Of a stretch of DNA of 10,243 nucleotides, positions 1 to 8,569 are shown piece after piece. Below the pieces are notes generated by a model. That model ran no database searches, was not told where the DNA came from, and worked only from the letters and a program-made list of their open reading frames with translations. Position numbers and translations under genes: made by a program. The first letter of the stretch is position 1, and every line of letters begins with the position of its first letter. Source of the stretch: Acidobacteriota bacterium. GTDB taxonomy: Bacteria > Acidobacteriota > Terriglobia > Terriglobales > Acidobacteriaceae. The stretch is from the NCBI GenBank assembly GCA_021851465.1, contig JAJZDL010000089.1:716-10958 (forward strand). Direction: 5' to 3'.

Positions 1-19
1 GGGGGGGGGGGGGGGGGGG
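1..19. repeat. Poly-G homopolymer at window edge
   Basis: Nineteen consecutive G residues open the window, followed by a single C and then the AT-rich inverted element. The inverted copy of that element at 9333-9361 is also flanked on the matching side by C tracts (8 C, then AT, then 7 C), so a G/C run next to this element is probably genuine. The exact length of 19 may still be a sequencing or assembly artefact at a contig end. Confidence 0.8.
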
Positions 20-20
20 C

Positions 21-49
21 TATAAATATAGACTATTAAATATATACTT
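21..49 (+). repeat. 29-bp AT-rich inverted repeat, left copy
   Basis: This 29-bp stretch is the exact reverse complement of 9333-9361. It is almost pure A/T in a GC-rich genome. Inside it, 21-33 (TATAAATATAGAC) and 34-47 (TATTAAATATATAC) look like two diverged copies of a 13-14 bp unit. The homopolymer lies on the outer side of both copies. It sits about 140 bp upstream of the preferred start of the acyl synthetase gene and could contribute an AT-rich promoter region, but no clear -35/-10 pair is visible. The likeliest explanation is a dispersed intergenic repeat family. Confidence 0.85.
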
Positions 50-187
50 TCACGGCGCGCAACCACCCCGCCCCTCGTGCTTGCAAAAAGCCACCAGCCC
101 GAAGGCCCGCTCCGATCCTCTGAGCGCCCTGCCGTCTCACTCGGAATGCAGGCTACAGGAACAGCGAAGCCGCTCTATCATGGCCCT

Positions 188-2851
188 ATGCGCGAGCATC
201 TCGCCAGCCTCGTCGAGGAGTTCCGGCGGTACTCGACGGAGACGGCGGTGGTGGCGCATCGCGGCATCCGGCGCTACACGACCACCTATGGTGAACTCGC
301 CAGTCTCGCAGGGCGCTTTGCCGCGGAGCTGGAGCGCCGCAGCGTCGCTCCCGGCGACCGAGTCGTCCTGTGGGCGGACAACTCCGCCGAGTGGATCGCC
401 GTCTTCTTCGGCTGCCTGCTGCGCGCGGCCATAGTCGTGCCGCTCGATGCCGCAGGCGCCGGCGACTTCGCCGCACGAGTCATCCGCGACGTTGCGCCAA
501 AGCTGGTCCTCGGCGACCCGCGCCTGCTTGCAACGCTGCAGAACGACGACCGCCGCAACGGCACAGGCAACAAAGAGCGGCAAGCAGCGAGAGCAGCCGA
601 CGAAGCGATCTCGCAGCTCCCAGACCGTCTGCCGCTCGCCGACATCGGCGCGCACCTGCCCGCGGGACCGCTCTTCACGGTCAGCGACGCGGTCCACGCG
701 GAGACGCCCTTCCAGATCGTCTTCACCTCGGGGACCACATCCGAACCGCGCGGCATCGTTCACACCCATCGCAACATTCTGGCCACGCTCCAGCCCATCG
801 AGAACGAGATTGCGAAGTATCGCCGCTACGAACGATGGATCCATCCGCTGCGCTTTCTGCACAGCATCCCGCTGAGCCACGTCTTCGGCCAGTTCATGGG
901 CCTTTGGTGCCCCGCGCTGCTGGCCGCCGAGGTTCACTTCGTCGAGCAGCCGGATCCAACGCGCATCGTCGATCTGATCCGCCGCGAACGCATCTCCGTG
1001 CTTGTCGCCGTGCCGCGTGTGCTGCATCTGCTGCGCGCGCATCTGTTCGGGCGCTTTCCCACGCTCGCCGCGCAATTGAACGCCGCATCCGGGCTTTCTA
1101 TCGGTAGGCGATGGTGGCTCTTCCGCCGCGTGCACAGCGCGCTGGGCTGGAAGTTCTGGGCTGTCATCTCGGGCGGAGCCACGCTCGCCGCCGATCTCGA
1201 ATCCTTCTGGAACGGCCTCGGCTTCGCCCTCATCCAGGGATACGGCATGACAGAGACTGCAGCGCTCGTCACCTTGAATCATCCCTTCCACATCGCTCCC
1301 GGAACCATCGGGAAGCCGCTGCCGGGGCGCGAGGTGATGATCGCCGACGACGGCGAGATCCTCGTCCGCGGTGCGATGCTCGCCAAAACCACCTGGTTCG
1401 CTGGCGCAATGCGCCCGCGCCAAGGCGAGTGGTTGGCCACAGGCGACCTCGCCGAGAAGAACGCCTCCGGCGAGCTGCGCTTCCTCGGACGCAAAAGCGA
1501 AGTCATCGTCACCGCCGCAGGCATGAACATCCATCCCGCCGATCTCGAAGCCGCCCTCGCCGCGCAGCACGGTGTGCGCGGCGCAGTCGTGGTCTCCTGC
1601 GAGATCGCTGGCGGCGCAGAACCGGCCGCCGTCGTGCTCTTCGCTGGTACGGATGATCGCCTGCAAGCCACCGTCGCCAACGCCAACCGCGCGCTCGCCG
1701 AGTATCAACGGATTCGCCGCGTCCTGCGCTGGCCCGAGCCAGAGTTTCCCTACACCTCCACCGGCAAGCTGCTCCGTCGCCAGGTCGCGCAGTGGGCCTC
1801 CGAGACGCTGTCGGATCATCGGCAATCGGACGCACCCACCATCGTCGCAACCCGCGACGCACTGCTCGACCTCATCGCCGAGGTCACCGGCGAAGCCGTC
1901 CCGAGCGCCACTCCCGCCGCGCTCAACCGCCTCCGTCTCTCTGAGGACCTGCGCCTCGACAGCCTTGGCCGCGTGCAGCTCCAGTCCTCGCTGGAGCTGC
2001 GCTTCGCCCTCGACTTGCAAGACGACGCCCTCGCAACCATCAAAACCGTCGGCGACCTCCGTGCGCTGATGGAGGCTTGTCGCTCTGGGCCAACATCGCA
2101 AAATTCCCGCACTTCGCCTGCGTTGCCGCCAGATGCAACACCCCGTGCAGACGCCCCATCCCTCGCCTCTGAGCGTCGCGAGTCCAACCCTCAACTCCCA
2201 ACGCCACCTGCTGCCGACGCCCAACCTTCAACCGGAACGCTGCAACCCGAAGCTCACCTCTATCCACGCTGGCCCTGGATCTGGCCCATCCAAGCTGTGC
2301 GCGTCGTCTTCCTCGAACTCATCGCTCGTCCGCTGGTCTGGCTGCTCGCCGCGCCGCGCGTCGTCTACACCGCAAGCCTCGAAGACCGAGCGATGAACTG
2401 CACGCCGTTACTCATCGTCGCCAACCACGTCACCGCGTACGACGGTGCGCTCATCCTCTACGCGCTTCCCTTCAGGCTGCGCCACCGTGTCGCCGCAGCC
2501 ATGTCGGGCGAGATGCTTCTGGACATGCGCCACGCGCGCAACCAACCCAACCGGCTCGCCAACCTGCTTGCTCCCGTCGCGTACTGGCTGCTCACCGCGC
2601 TCTTCAACGTCTTCCCGATGCCCCGCGCGCGCGGGTTCCGCCGCAGCTTCGCTCACGCCGGCGAGGCCATGGACCGCAGCTACTCCATCCTCCTCTTCGC
2701 CGAGGGAACGCGCAGCCGCGATGGCGCGCTGCATCCCTTCCGTCCCGGCATCGGCCTGCTCGCCCAGCAATCCCGCGTGCCCGTTCTCCCCATCGCGCTC
2801 GTCGGCCTCTACGAACTCACCGCAACCACCGCATCTGTGTCGGTACCGTAA
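188..2851 (+). CDS. Acyl-AMP synthetase / acyl carrier protein / PlsC acyltransferase fusion, cut short by in-frame stop
   Basis: A three-part lipid enzyme of 887 aa from the ATG at 188. Residues about 1-550 are an AMP-forming acyl-CoA/acyl-ACP synthetase: phosphate loop TSGTT at 180-184, GYGMTET at 351-357, TGDL at 418-421 and the catalytic lysine of STGK at 527. Residues about 555-630 resemble an acyl carrier protein, with the pantetheine-type serine in LDSLG at 592. A Pro/Ala/Ser-rich linker and a hydrophobic segment (about 692-725) lead to a PlsC acyltransferase with NHVTAYD (H747, D752) and AEGTRS (E839). Inferred role: activate a free fatty acid, hold it on the carrier domain and transfer it to a lysophospholipid or glycerol phosphate at the membrane. 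E. coli Aas joins the same two activities in the opposite order. The stop at 2849-2851 removes the usual acyltransferase end. Other starts are GTG 77 and ATG 146; none has a good ribosome site, and 188 best fits where the synthetase domain begins. Confidence 0.85.
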   Translation: MREHLASLVEEFRRYSTETAVVAHRGIRRYTTTYGELASLAGRFAAELERRSVAPGDRVVLWADNSAEWIAVFFGCLLRAAIVVPLDAAGAGDFAARVIRDVAPKLVLGDPRLLATLQNDDRRNGTGNKERQAARAADEAISQLPDRLPLADIGAHLPAGPLFTVSDAVHAETPFQIVFTSGTTSEPRGIVHTHRNILATLQPIENEIAKYRRYERWIHPLRFLHSIPLSHVFGQFMGLWCPALLAAEVHFVEQPDPTRIVDLIRRERISVLVAVPRVLHLLRAHLFGRFPTLAAQLNAASGLSIGRRWWLFRRVHSALGWKFWAVISGGATLAADLESFWNGLGFALIQGYGMTETAALVTLNHPFHIAPGTIGKPLPGREVMIADDGEILVRGAMLAKTTWFAGAMRPRQGEWLATGDLAEKNASGELRFLGRKSEVIVTAAGMNIHPADLEAALAAQHGVRGAVVVSCEIAGGAEPAAVVLFAGTDDRLQATVANANRALAEYQRIRRVLRWPEPEFPYTSTGKLLRRQVAQWASETLSDHRQSDAPTIVATRDALLDLIAEVTGEAVPSATPAALNRLRLSEDLRLDSLGRVQLQSSLELRFALDLQDDALATIKTVGDLRALMEACRSGPTSQNSRTSPALPPDATPRADAPSLASERRESNPQLPTPPAADAQPSTGTLQPEAHLYPRWPWIWPIQAVRVVFLELIARPLVWLLAAPRVVYTASLEDRAMNCTPLLIVANHVTAYDGALILYALPFRLRHRVAAAMSGEMLLDMRHARNQPNRLANLLAPVAYWLLTALFNVFPMPRARGFRRSFAHAGEAMDRSYSILLFAEGTRSRDGALHPFRPGIGLLAQQSRVPVLPIALVGLYELTATTASVSVP

Positions 2852-3019
2852 TCGAAGGTAAAGTTGGGTTCATGGTTCCGCTCCGGCAAGATCAAGGTCC
2901 GCATCGGCCAACCCATCCCTGCGGCCAACAGAGAAGCCGACCCTAAACACCTCACCGCTGCCCTCGAACAAGCCGTCCGCACGCTGCTCGTACCGCTATG
3001 CGAGGAATCGCTCGAATAA
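2852..3019 (+). pseudogene. Severed C-terminal end of the PlsC acyltransferase domain
   Basis: Directly after the TAA at 2849-2851, the same reading frame runs on for 55 codons to a TAA at 3017-3019. It contains WFRSGKIKVRIGQPIP (residues 8-23 of this piece), the typical last strands of PlsC-family acyltransferases. There is no start codon or ribosome site of its own. Because both parts share a frame, a nonsense mutation, a short in-frame insertion or a base error fits better than a frameshift. The stretch around the stop (about 2818-2872, roughly 17-18 codons) looks longer than the short turn I expect there. If read through, the whole protein would be 943 aa. Confidence 0.75.
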
Positions 3020-3049
3020 TTGCGGCGATAGGAGCACGCAATAGTTCGG

Positions 3050-4039
3050 TTATCCCAAGACGCGCGCAGCTTCCTTGGCGAAGTAGGTGACGATAAAGTC
3101 CGCGCCTGCCCGCCGGATCGAGAGCAGCGACTCCATCATCGCTCGCTCCGGTTCCAGCCAGCCGCGCGCAAACGCCGCTTGCAGCATCGAGTATTCGCCC
3201 GAGACCTGGTACGCGCCCAGCGGAACGTCGTACCGCTCCCGCGCTGCGTGAATCACATCGAGGTACGGCATCGCCGGCTTCATCAGCACCATGTCCGCGC
3301 CCTCGGCGATGTCCATCTCAATCTCGCGCATCGCCTCGCGCAGGTTTGCGCCGTCCATCTGGTAGCTACGGCGGTCGCCAAACTGCGGCGCCGAATCCGC
3401 AGCCTCGCGGAACGGCCCGTAGAACGCCGACGCGAACTTCGATGCATAGCTCAAAACCGGCGTGTCCTCGCACTGCGCCGCGTCCAGCGCCGCGCGAACC
3501 GCCTCTACGCGCCCATCCATCATGTCGCTCGGCGCAACAATGTCAGCGCCAGCCTGCGCCAACGACACCGCCGTCTTCGCCAGCAAAGCGACGCTCGCAT
3601 CGTTCTCTATCTCATAATGATCGCCGTCGCACACAACAACGCCGCAGTGTCCATGCGAGGTGTACTCACACAGGCACGCGTCCGCGATCACCACCAGCGA
3701 ATCCAGTCCTCGCTCGCGCTTCAACGCGCGCAGGCCCTGCTGCACAATCCCGTCTGCGGCCCACGCACCGCTCGCCTGCTCGTCCTTCTCCGCTGGCAGG
3801 CCGAAGAGAAGCAGCCCACCAAGGCCAAGAGCGGCGCACGCCTCGGCCTCCTTCACCGCCTCGTCGATCGAGAGGTTGAAGACCCCAGGCATCGACCCGA
3901 TCTCCTTGCGCACCCCCTCGCCAGGGCACAGAAACATCGGATTGATCAGCGCGCCGGGATGCAGATGCGTCTCCCGCACCAGCGAGCGCAGGGCCTCCGT
4001 CCGCCGCAACCGCCGCATTCGTGTAGCTGGAAAGTTCAT
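3050..4039 (-). CDS. hemB: Porphobilinogen synthase (delta-aminolevulinic acid dehydratase)
   Basis: Condenses two 5-aminolevulinate molecules into porphobilinogen, the first common pyrrole of haem, sirohaem and cobalamin synthesis, in the cytoplasm. The 329-aa length is normal for the family. The zinc-site signature CLCEYTSHGHCG is complete, with cysteines at 122, 124 and 132, so this is a zinc-dependent type. The two active-site lysines are visible: K201 in SYASKFAS and K254 in VLMKPAMPYLD, the latter forming the Schiff base. SDMMDGR at 171-177 is also typical. The first ATG (4037-4039) is used here; an internal Met8 is possible because conservation starts near RRLRRTEALR. It converges with the acyltransferase remnant (30 bp gap) and diverges from mutS2. 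No other tetrapyrrole genes are in the window, so hemB appears to be a lone unit. Confidence 0.97.
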   Translation of the reverse strand: MNFPATRMRRLRRTEALRSLVRETHLHPGALINPMFLCPGEGVRKEIGSMPGVFNLSIDEAVKEAEACAALGLGGLLLFGLPAEKDEQASGAWAADGIVQQGLRALKRERGLDSLVVIADACLCEYTSHGHCGVVVCDGDHYEIENDASVALLAKTAVSLAQAGADIVAPSDMMDGRVEAVRAALDAAQCEDTPVLSYASKFASAFYGPFREAADSAPQFGDRRSYQMDGANLREAMREIEMDIAEGADMVLMKPAMPYLDVIHAARERYDVPLGAYQVSGEYSMLQAAFARGWLEPERAMMESLLSIRRAGADFIVTYFAKEAARVLG

Positions 4040-4130
4040 GCATCCAGTCTACTTCCAACCCACCGCAAATCGGTCGTCTCTCATCTCGAATCTCAAGAGG
4101 AGGAGCAGCGGAGGCTCTCGGCCAGCTACC

Positions 4131-6623
4131 ATGGCAGAGATGCCTTTGTTGCCCAACATCCCGTCGCCGCTCGCTGAATCCAGCTCGACCGCACTGGAAT
4201 GGCCTCGCCTGCGCGAGCACATCGCTGGGTACGCCGCTTCGCCGCTGGGCCGTGCCTGGGTCCTGGCGCTGGAGCCCTGCTCCGATGCCGTGTGGATCGA
4301 ATCCCAGCAGCAGCGCACCGCCGAAGTGTGCGACCTGCTCACCGGCGGAGCTTCGTTCGACTTCCATGGCCTCTTCGATCCTACCGGCCTGCTTGACCAG
4401 TCGCGCCTCGAAGGCACCGCGCTCGAAGCTTTGGAGATCAACGCTCTCCTCACCGTCGTCGAACGAATCGCAGCATGGCGCGCACTCCTCATCTCTCCCG
4501 CGGGCCGCGTACGCAACTGGCCCGGGATTGCTGCGCTCTCGGTGGAGTTGACCGAACACGACTTTGCGCCGCTGTTGCACGCGCTGCGCGGCAAGATCGA
4601 ACCCGATGGCTCGCTCGCCGACGGCGCGAGCCATGAACTCCGACGCATCCGTCGCGCGATCGAGCGCCAACACCGCGCCATCGAGGAGGGCCTGCGCAAA
4701 TCGCTGCGCTCGCTCGCCAGCGAAGGATCGACGCAAGAGGATCTCATCACCGTGCGTGGCGAGCGCTTCGTTATCCCCGTCAAATCCGAGTTCCGCCGCC
4801 GCGTCCCAGGCGTCATCCACGGCTCGTCCTCCTCCGGGCAGACGGTATTTGTCGAGCCGCTCGAAACCATCGAGCAGAACAACGAGCTCGTCCGCCTGCT
4901 CGACGAAGAGCAGCGCGAGATCCACCGTATCCTGGTCGCTATGACGCACGCCCTCGGCGAGATGGCCGACGCCATCCTGCTGGGCACGGCCGTCCTTGCC
5001 GAGGTCGAGAGCCACTTCGCCCGCGCCCGCTTTGCCAACGATCTCGCCTGCGTCCTCCCGGCCTTTTCAGATCGCCTCTCCCTCACTGGAGCGCGTCATC
5101 CGCTGCTCGAGCTTCGCCTGCGTCGTTCCGGTGGCGCACCGGTTCCGCTGACATTCGCACTCGAACCCGACGCGCGCCAGCTCATCGTCAGCGGCCCCAA
5201 CACCGGCGGCAAAACCGTCGCGCTCAAGACAGTCGGCCTGCTCGCGCTGATGGCCCAGGCCGGACTTCCCGTTCCCGCTGAAGCCGCAAATCTTCCACTC
5301 TTCCTGGCCATCTACTCAGACATTGGCGACGCGCAGTCGATCGAATCAAATCTCTCCAGCTTCTCCGCGCACATCGTCAACGTTAACCGCATCGCGCGTG
5401 TGGCGGACGAGAATTCCTTCGTCCTGCTCGATGAACTCGGCTCCGCCACGGACCCCGAAGAAGGCTCGGCGCTCGCCGTCGCCATCGCCGCACACTTTCT
5501 TTCCCTGCGCTGCTGGAGCTGCATGACAACACACCTCACCTCGCTCAAGGTCTACGCTGCCAATCGCGCTGGCGTGTTGAACGCCGCCGTCGGATTCGAC
5601 CAGGCAACGCTCTCGCCGACCTATGAGCTTCGCCTTGGCGTTCCCGGAGCCTCCGCCGGATTGAACATTGCGGAGCGGTTGGGGCTCTCGGCGCAGATCG
5701 TAGCGGCGGCGCGTGCACAGCTCACCACGCAGACCGCAGACATCGGAACATTGCTCGACCAACTCCACGCCCAACTCCACGCATCGGCAGAGGAGCGTGC
5801 CGCTATGCAGGTCCGTGAGAAAGAGCTTGCACGCGCCCGAACCAGTCTCGATCTCGAAGGCCGCGCGGAACAGAAGGAACGCACCCGCGAGTTGGAGGGC
5901 AAACTCACCGCACTGCTCGAAGACTTTGCCTACCAGCTCCGCAAGACCGTAAAGGCCATCGACGACAAGACCGTGGCGCAGAAGATCTCGCGCGACTCCG
6001 AACGCCGCATGGCGACCATGCGCCGAGAGTTTTCCGAGCAATTCAACTCAACCGTTGTCGCCCATACCAGCGGCGCGGACAGGAAGGATCCCGCGGCGCA
6101 GCCTCACCTCACCAACCGCGGCATCGCGGGCATTAAGGTAGGCGATCTGGTCAAGTTGAAGGGCCTCGGTCGACAGGCCCGCGTCGAGCGCATCGTAAAC
6201 CCCAACGGGAGCTCAAGTGGGAACGGAAAGAGCTTCGAGGTCTCCGTTGGCACGATGAAGATGCGCATCGCGCAAAGCGACATTGCCGAGGTCGAAAGCG
6301 TCAAGTTCGTCCCCCCGCTAGAGGCTGCCCGCCTGCGAGGAGGCATCACAATCCAGACCAACTCAGGCGCCGACACCGTACCAATGGAGATCAACGTCAT
6401 CGGCCGCACCGCCGAGGAGGCGCACGACGAGGTCTCTCGTTACATTGACCGCGCCTTCATGGCCGGGCTGCCACACATCCGCATCATTCACGGCACTGGA
6501 ATGGGTGTGCTGCGCCGCACCCTGCGAGAGTTCCTGCGCAACCATCCACAGGTCACCTCCGTCACCGAGCCTCCGCACAACCAAGGCGGGCAGGGCGCCA
6601 CCGAAGTTGACCTGCGCCAGTAG
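4131..6623 (+). CDS. mutS2: MutS2-family ATPase with C-terminal Smr domain
   Basis: An 830-aa MutS2 protein, somewhat longer than the usual 780-800. It lacks the mismatch-recognition domain of MutS. Residues up to about 330 form the core/lever region. The ABC-type ATPase has Walker A GPNTGGKT at 355-362 (K361), Walker B LLDELGSATDP (D434, E435) and the TTH switch soon after. A charged coiled-coil-like stretch spans about 539-605, a small KOW-like segment (GIKVGDLVKLKGLG) follows, and an Smr domain closes the protein (about 750-830, HGTGMG at 787-792). Family members restrain recombination or split collided ribosomes; which applies here cannot be told. In the Smr domain the usual LDLRG entry motif reads EINVIG (753-758). 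The frame is open far upstream through the hemB antisense strand, but conservation begins only after 4131. ATG 4140 is an alternative. Purine-rich AGAGGAGGAG and CGGAGG lie 17-30 bases upstream, further than ideal. Confidence 0.95.
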   Translation: MAEMPLLPNIPSPLAESSSTALEWPRLREHIAGYAASPLGRAWVLALEPCSDAVWIESQQQRTAEVCDLLTGGASFDFHGLFDPTGLLDQSRLEGTALEALEINALLTVVERIAAWRALLISPAGRVRNWPGIAALSVELTEHDFAPLLHALRGKIEPDGSLADGASHELRRIRRAIERQHRAIEEGLRKSLRSLASEGSTQEDLITVRGERFVIPVKSEFRRRVPGVIHGSSSSGQTVFVEPLETIEQNNELVRLLDEEQREIHRILVAMTHALGEMADAILLGTAVLAEVESHFARARFANDLACVLPAFSDRLSLTGARHPLLELRLRRSGGAPVPLTFALEPDARQLIVSGPNTGGKTVALKTVGLLALMAQAGLPVPAEAANLPLFLAIYSDIGDAQSIESNLSSFSAHIVNVNRIARVADENSFVLLDELGSATDPEEGSALAVAIAAHFLSLRCWSCMTTHLTSLKVYAANRAGVLNAAVGFDQATLSPTYELRLGVPGASAGLNIAERLGLSAQIVAAARAQLTTQTADIGTLLDQLHAQLHASAEERAAMQVREKELARARTSLDLEGRAEQKERTRELEGKLTALLEDFAYQLRKTVKAIDDKTVAQKISRDSERRMATMRREFSEQFNSTVVAHTSGADRKDPAAQPHLTNRGIAGIKVGDLVKLKGLGRQARVERIVNPNGSSSGNGKSFEVSVGTMKMRIAQSDIAEVESVKFVPPLEAARLRGGITIQTNSGADTVPMEINVIGRTAEEAHDEVSRYIDRAFMAGLPHIRIIHGTGMGVLRRTLREFLRNHPQVTSVTEPPHNQGGQGATEVDLRQ

Positions 6624-6802
6624 TGCTCCCAGTCAAGACATTCCCAATATCTAGCGCAAGTTGTCTTTGATCGCCGTTATCTCAGGTTGCGCCGAACCTT
6701 CCCATCGAGTCGCCGAAACGTCCCTTCGCAATCGCTCGAATCCGAACCACGGCAGAGACGGCTCTTCACTCGCTGTCAATGCGTTCATCATCCGCGAACC
6801 AC

Positions 6803-7966
6803 TCAAATGCGCATTGGCATGAGTATGTAGCGGTACTTGACGTCCTCGTTACCGTCCTCGGGGCGCATCTGGCCGGCTGATTGCGCGTCCTTGAACTCCA
6901 GCCGAACCTCGCCAGTGGTTCCGATGGCCTTAAGAAAATCGATCAGGTATTGGCTGTTAAAGCCGACCACCAACGGGTCGTAGTTGTACGGCGTCTCGAT
7001 CGTGTCTTCCGATTCGCCCGAGTCTGTCGAAGAGGACGACAGCTTCAGCTCGTTCTGTTCCAGGCGTATCTTGATTGCACCGGAGCGTTCGTCGGCAAAC
7101 TGCGCGACGCGCTGGATGCAGCCCATCAGGTCCTCGGAGCGCACGATGACGAATTTGTTGTTGTCGCGCGGCAGGACAGCCTCGTAGTTGGGGAACTGCC
7201 CTGTGAGCTTGCGGCTGGTGAGCACGCGTCCACCAACACGGAAGAAGAGCGTCTGCTCGTCGTCGGTGAACTCCAGCGTCTCGGCTTCGGACGAGTTCAG
7301 CAACGAAAGCAGCTCGCTCAACGCCTTGCGTGGGATCAACGTCTTCTTCTCGCCGGAGACACCTTCCAGCGACTCGCCCAGCTTCTCAATGTGGGCCAGC
7401 CGATGGCCATCTGTCGCAACCATCGCCATCGACTCCGCCTTCAGTACCAGCAACGCTCCATTGAGCGTGTAGCGGCTCTCCTCGTTGGAGATGGAGAAGA
7501 TCGTCTTTGAGATCATGTTCTGTAGCGACGCTGCGGCAATCTTGAACGCTCCAGACGCCGGGAACTCCGGAACCAGAGGAAAGTTGGCCCGCGCCATTCC
7601 TACCATCTTGGTGTTCGAGCGGCCCGCGCGAATCTGCACCCAGTGGTTGTCCATCAGCTTGATGGAGATGTCGCCCTCGGGAAGCAGTTTGATGTAGTCG
7701 TACAGTTTGCGCGCGGGAATGGTGCATGCGCCGGGCTTCTTTACCTTTGCCGCGCAACTGGTCCGCAGGCCTTGATCGAGGTCGGTGGCTGTAATTGTCA
7801 GTTTGCCCGGCTCACCATCGCCTGTCGTCGCCTCGAAGAGAAAGTTGGAGAGGATTGGAATGGTCGTCTTGCGTTCCACCACGGACTGCGCCGCAGTCAA
7901 CTCGCGCAAAAGGTCTGCGCGGGTGACGGTGATCTCTAGGTTTCCAGTAGGCGAAGTCGTCTTCAT
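6803..7966 (-). CDS. dnaN: DNA polymerase III sliding clamp, beta subunit
   Basis: The beta clamp is a ring-shaped dimer that encircles DNA and tethers the replicative polymerase and repair enzymes. The product is 387 aa, slightly longer than the usual 366-380. Clamp signatures run in order: EITVTRADLLRELTAAQSVV near the N-terminus, VATDGHRLAHIE (ATDGHRL at 184-190), LIPRKALSELLSLL, LTSRKLTGQFPNYEAVLPRD (from about 250), YLIDFLKAI and the C-terminal MPMRI (383-387), close to the MPMRL end of E. coli. The start at 7964-7966 is set by an AGGAG six bases upstream. The frame stays open 35 codons further to a TTG at 8069-8071, but that extension is not clamp-like and has no ribosome site. An acidic insertion (SSSSTDSGESEDTIETP) lies in the third domain. 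It converges with mutS2 (179 bp gap). dnaA, the usual partner, is not in this window. Confidence 0.97.
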   Translation of the reverse strand: MKTTSPTGNLEITVTRADLLRELTAAQSVVERKTTIPILSNFLFEATTGDGEPGKLTITATDLDQGLRTSCAAKVKKPGACTIPARKLYDYIKLLPEGDISIKLMDNHWVQIRAGRSNTKMVGMARANFPLVPEFPASGAFKIAAASLQNMISKTIFSISNEESRYTLNGALLVLKAESMAMVATDGHRLAHIEKLGESLEGVSGEKKTLIPRKALSELLSLLNSSEAETLEFTDDEQTLFFRVGGRVLTSRKLTGQFPNYEAVLPRDNNKFVIVRSEDLMGCIQRVAQFADERSGAIKIRLEQNELKLSSSSTDSGESEDTIETPYNYDPLVVGFNSQYLIDFLKAIGTTGEVRLEFKDAQSAGQMRPEDGNEDVKYRYILMPMRI

Positions 7967-7972
7967 CTCGGG

Positions 7973-7977
7973 CTCCT
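7973..7977 (-). promoter_or_regulatory. Ribosome binding site of dnaN
   Basis: On the minus strand AGGAG is followed by a six-base spacer and ATG. It decides between the internal ATG (7966) and the upstream in-frame TTG (8071), which has no such site. Confidence 0.8.
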
Positions 7978-8494
7978 GGTTCGTTGCGGGATCTGTGGTT
8001 GGAATTACATCCTGGGTCTCAATTGACAAGGCAGTCTCTCCTGATGTTCGTTGGAACAGGACGCTGGCCAAACTTTACACCGAATTTGTTGCGGTGTGTA
8101 CTCTGCAATCCAATCCATCCTGATTCTATTGGTTTACGCTCCGCGAGCGCGACCGGTTTCTTTGTGGAAACCGCTGCACCTTGTGTGCGGTGGATGTATC
8201 GGCTCCGGTTGCTACAAGGAGTACTACAAACCAGTATTGAAAGAGAGAAAAAGCAGTAGCAGTAGTCGTTGACGCGGGAAATGTGGATTTTGCGGCGATC
8301 TTACGAGAGCAACAAGAATTGAGTTGTGGCTGCGATTTAGAAAAGCGAGACGCGATCTTCGCAACTGGAGCAAGAGTAGAACGGCTTCAAGTGCATTTGT
8401 CCCAATGATCGCAGTTCTTCACAGGCTGGGGCGAGCGGCGGTTGCGCAGTCCAGCTCGCAGTGCGGGAAACCGCGGCAAAACAAACAAAATCAG

Positions 8495-8521
8495 TTGGAT
8501 ATAACACCCTATTTTTATACA
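8495..8521 (+). promoter_or_regulatory. Possible promoter of the SDR gene
   Basis: TTGGAT (8495-8500) and TATACA (8516-8521) form a weak -35/-10 pair with a 15-base spacer, shorter than the ideal 17. They lie in the most AT-rich part of the spacer, about 50-80 bases before the start codon. GATAAT at 8542-8547 is another -10-like word with no good -35. Confidence 0.3.
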
Positions 8522-8560
8522 GGATCGATACTTTCTCGGAGGATAATAGAGCATTCGCAC

Positions 8561-8569
8561 AGGAAGGAG
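8561..8569 (+). promoter_or_regulatory. Ribosome binding site of the SDR gene
   Basis: AGGAAGGAG ends four bases before the ATG at 8574. It is a strong purine-rich Shine-Dalgarno sequence and supports this start. Confidence 0.8.

Noticed and set aside
137..2224. 695-codon open frame on the - strand opposite the acyl synthetase
   Set aside because: A high-GC shadow of the + strand gene; its translation has no family motif, while the + strand has full synthetase and acyltransferase signatures.
3660..4130. N-terminal extension of mutS2 in the same open frame
   Set aside because: The frame is open by chance through antisense hemB; MutS2-like sequence only begins after 4131.
3179..4177. Long + strand open frames across hemB
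   Set aside because: Translation is Arg/His-rich and patternless; hemB on the - strand has complete zinc and lysine motifs.
3666..5015. 449-codon - strand frame spanning hemB and the start of mutS2
   Set aside because: It overlaps two well-supported genes in other frames and its translation shows no motif.
6634..6668. Terminator hairpin between mutS2 and dnaN (AAGACA with TGTCTT)
   Set aside because: Only six AT-rich pairs around a 21-base loop and no proper T tract; too weak to call.
7967..8071. Longer dnaN starting at TTG 8071
   Set aside because: The 35 extra residues are not clamp-like, the TTG has no ribosome site, and the internal ATG has AGGAG at ideal spacing.
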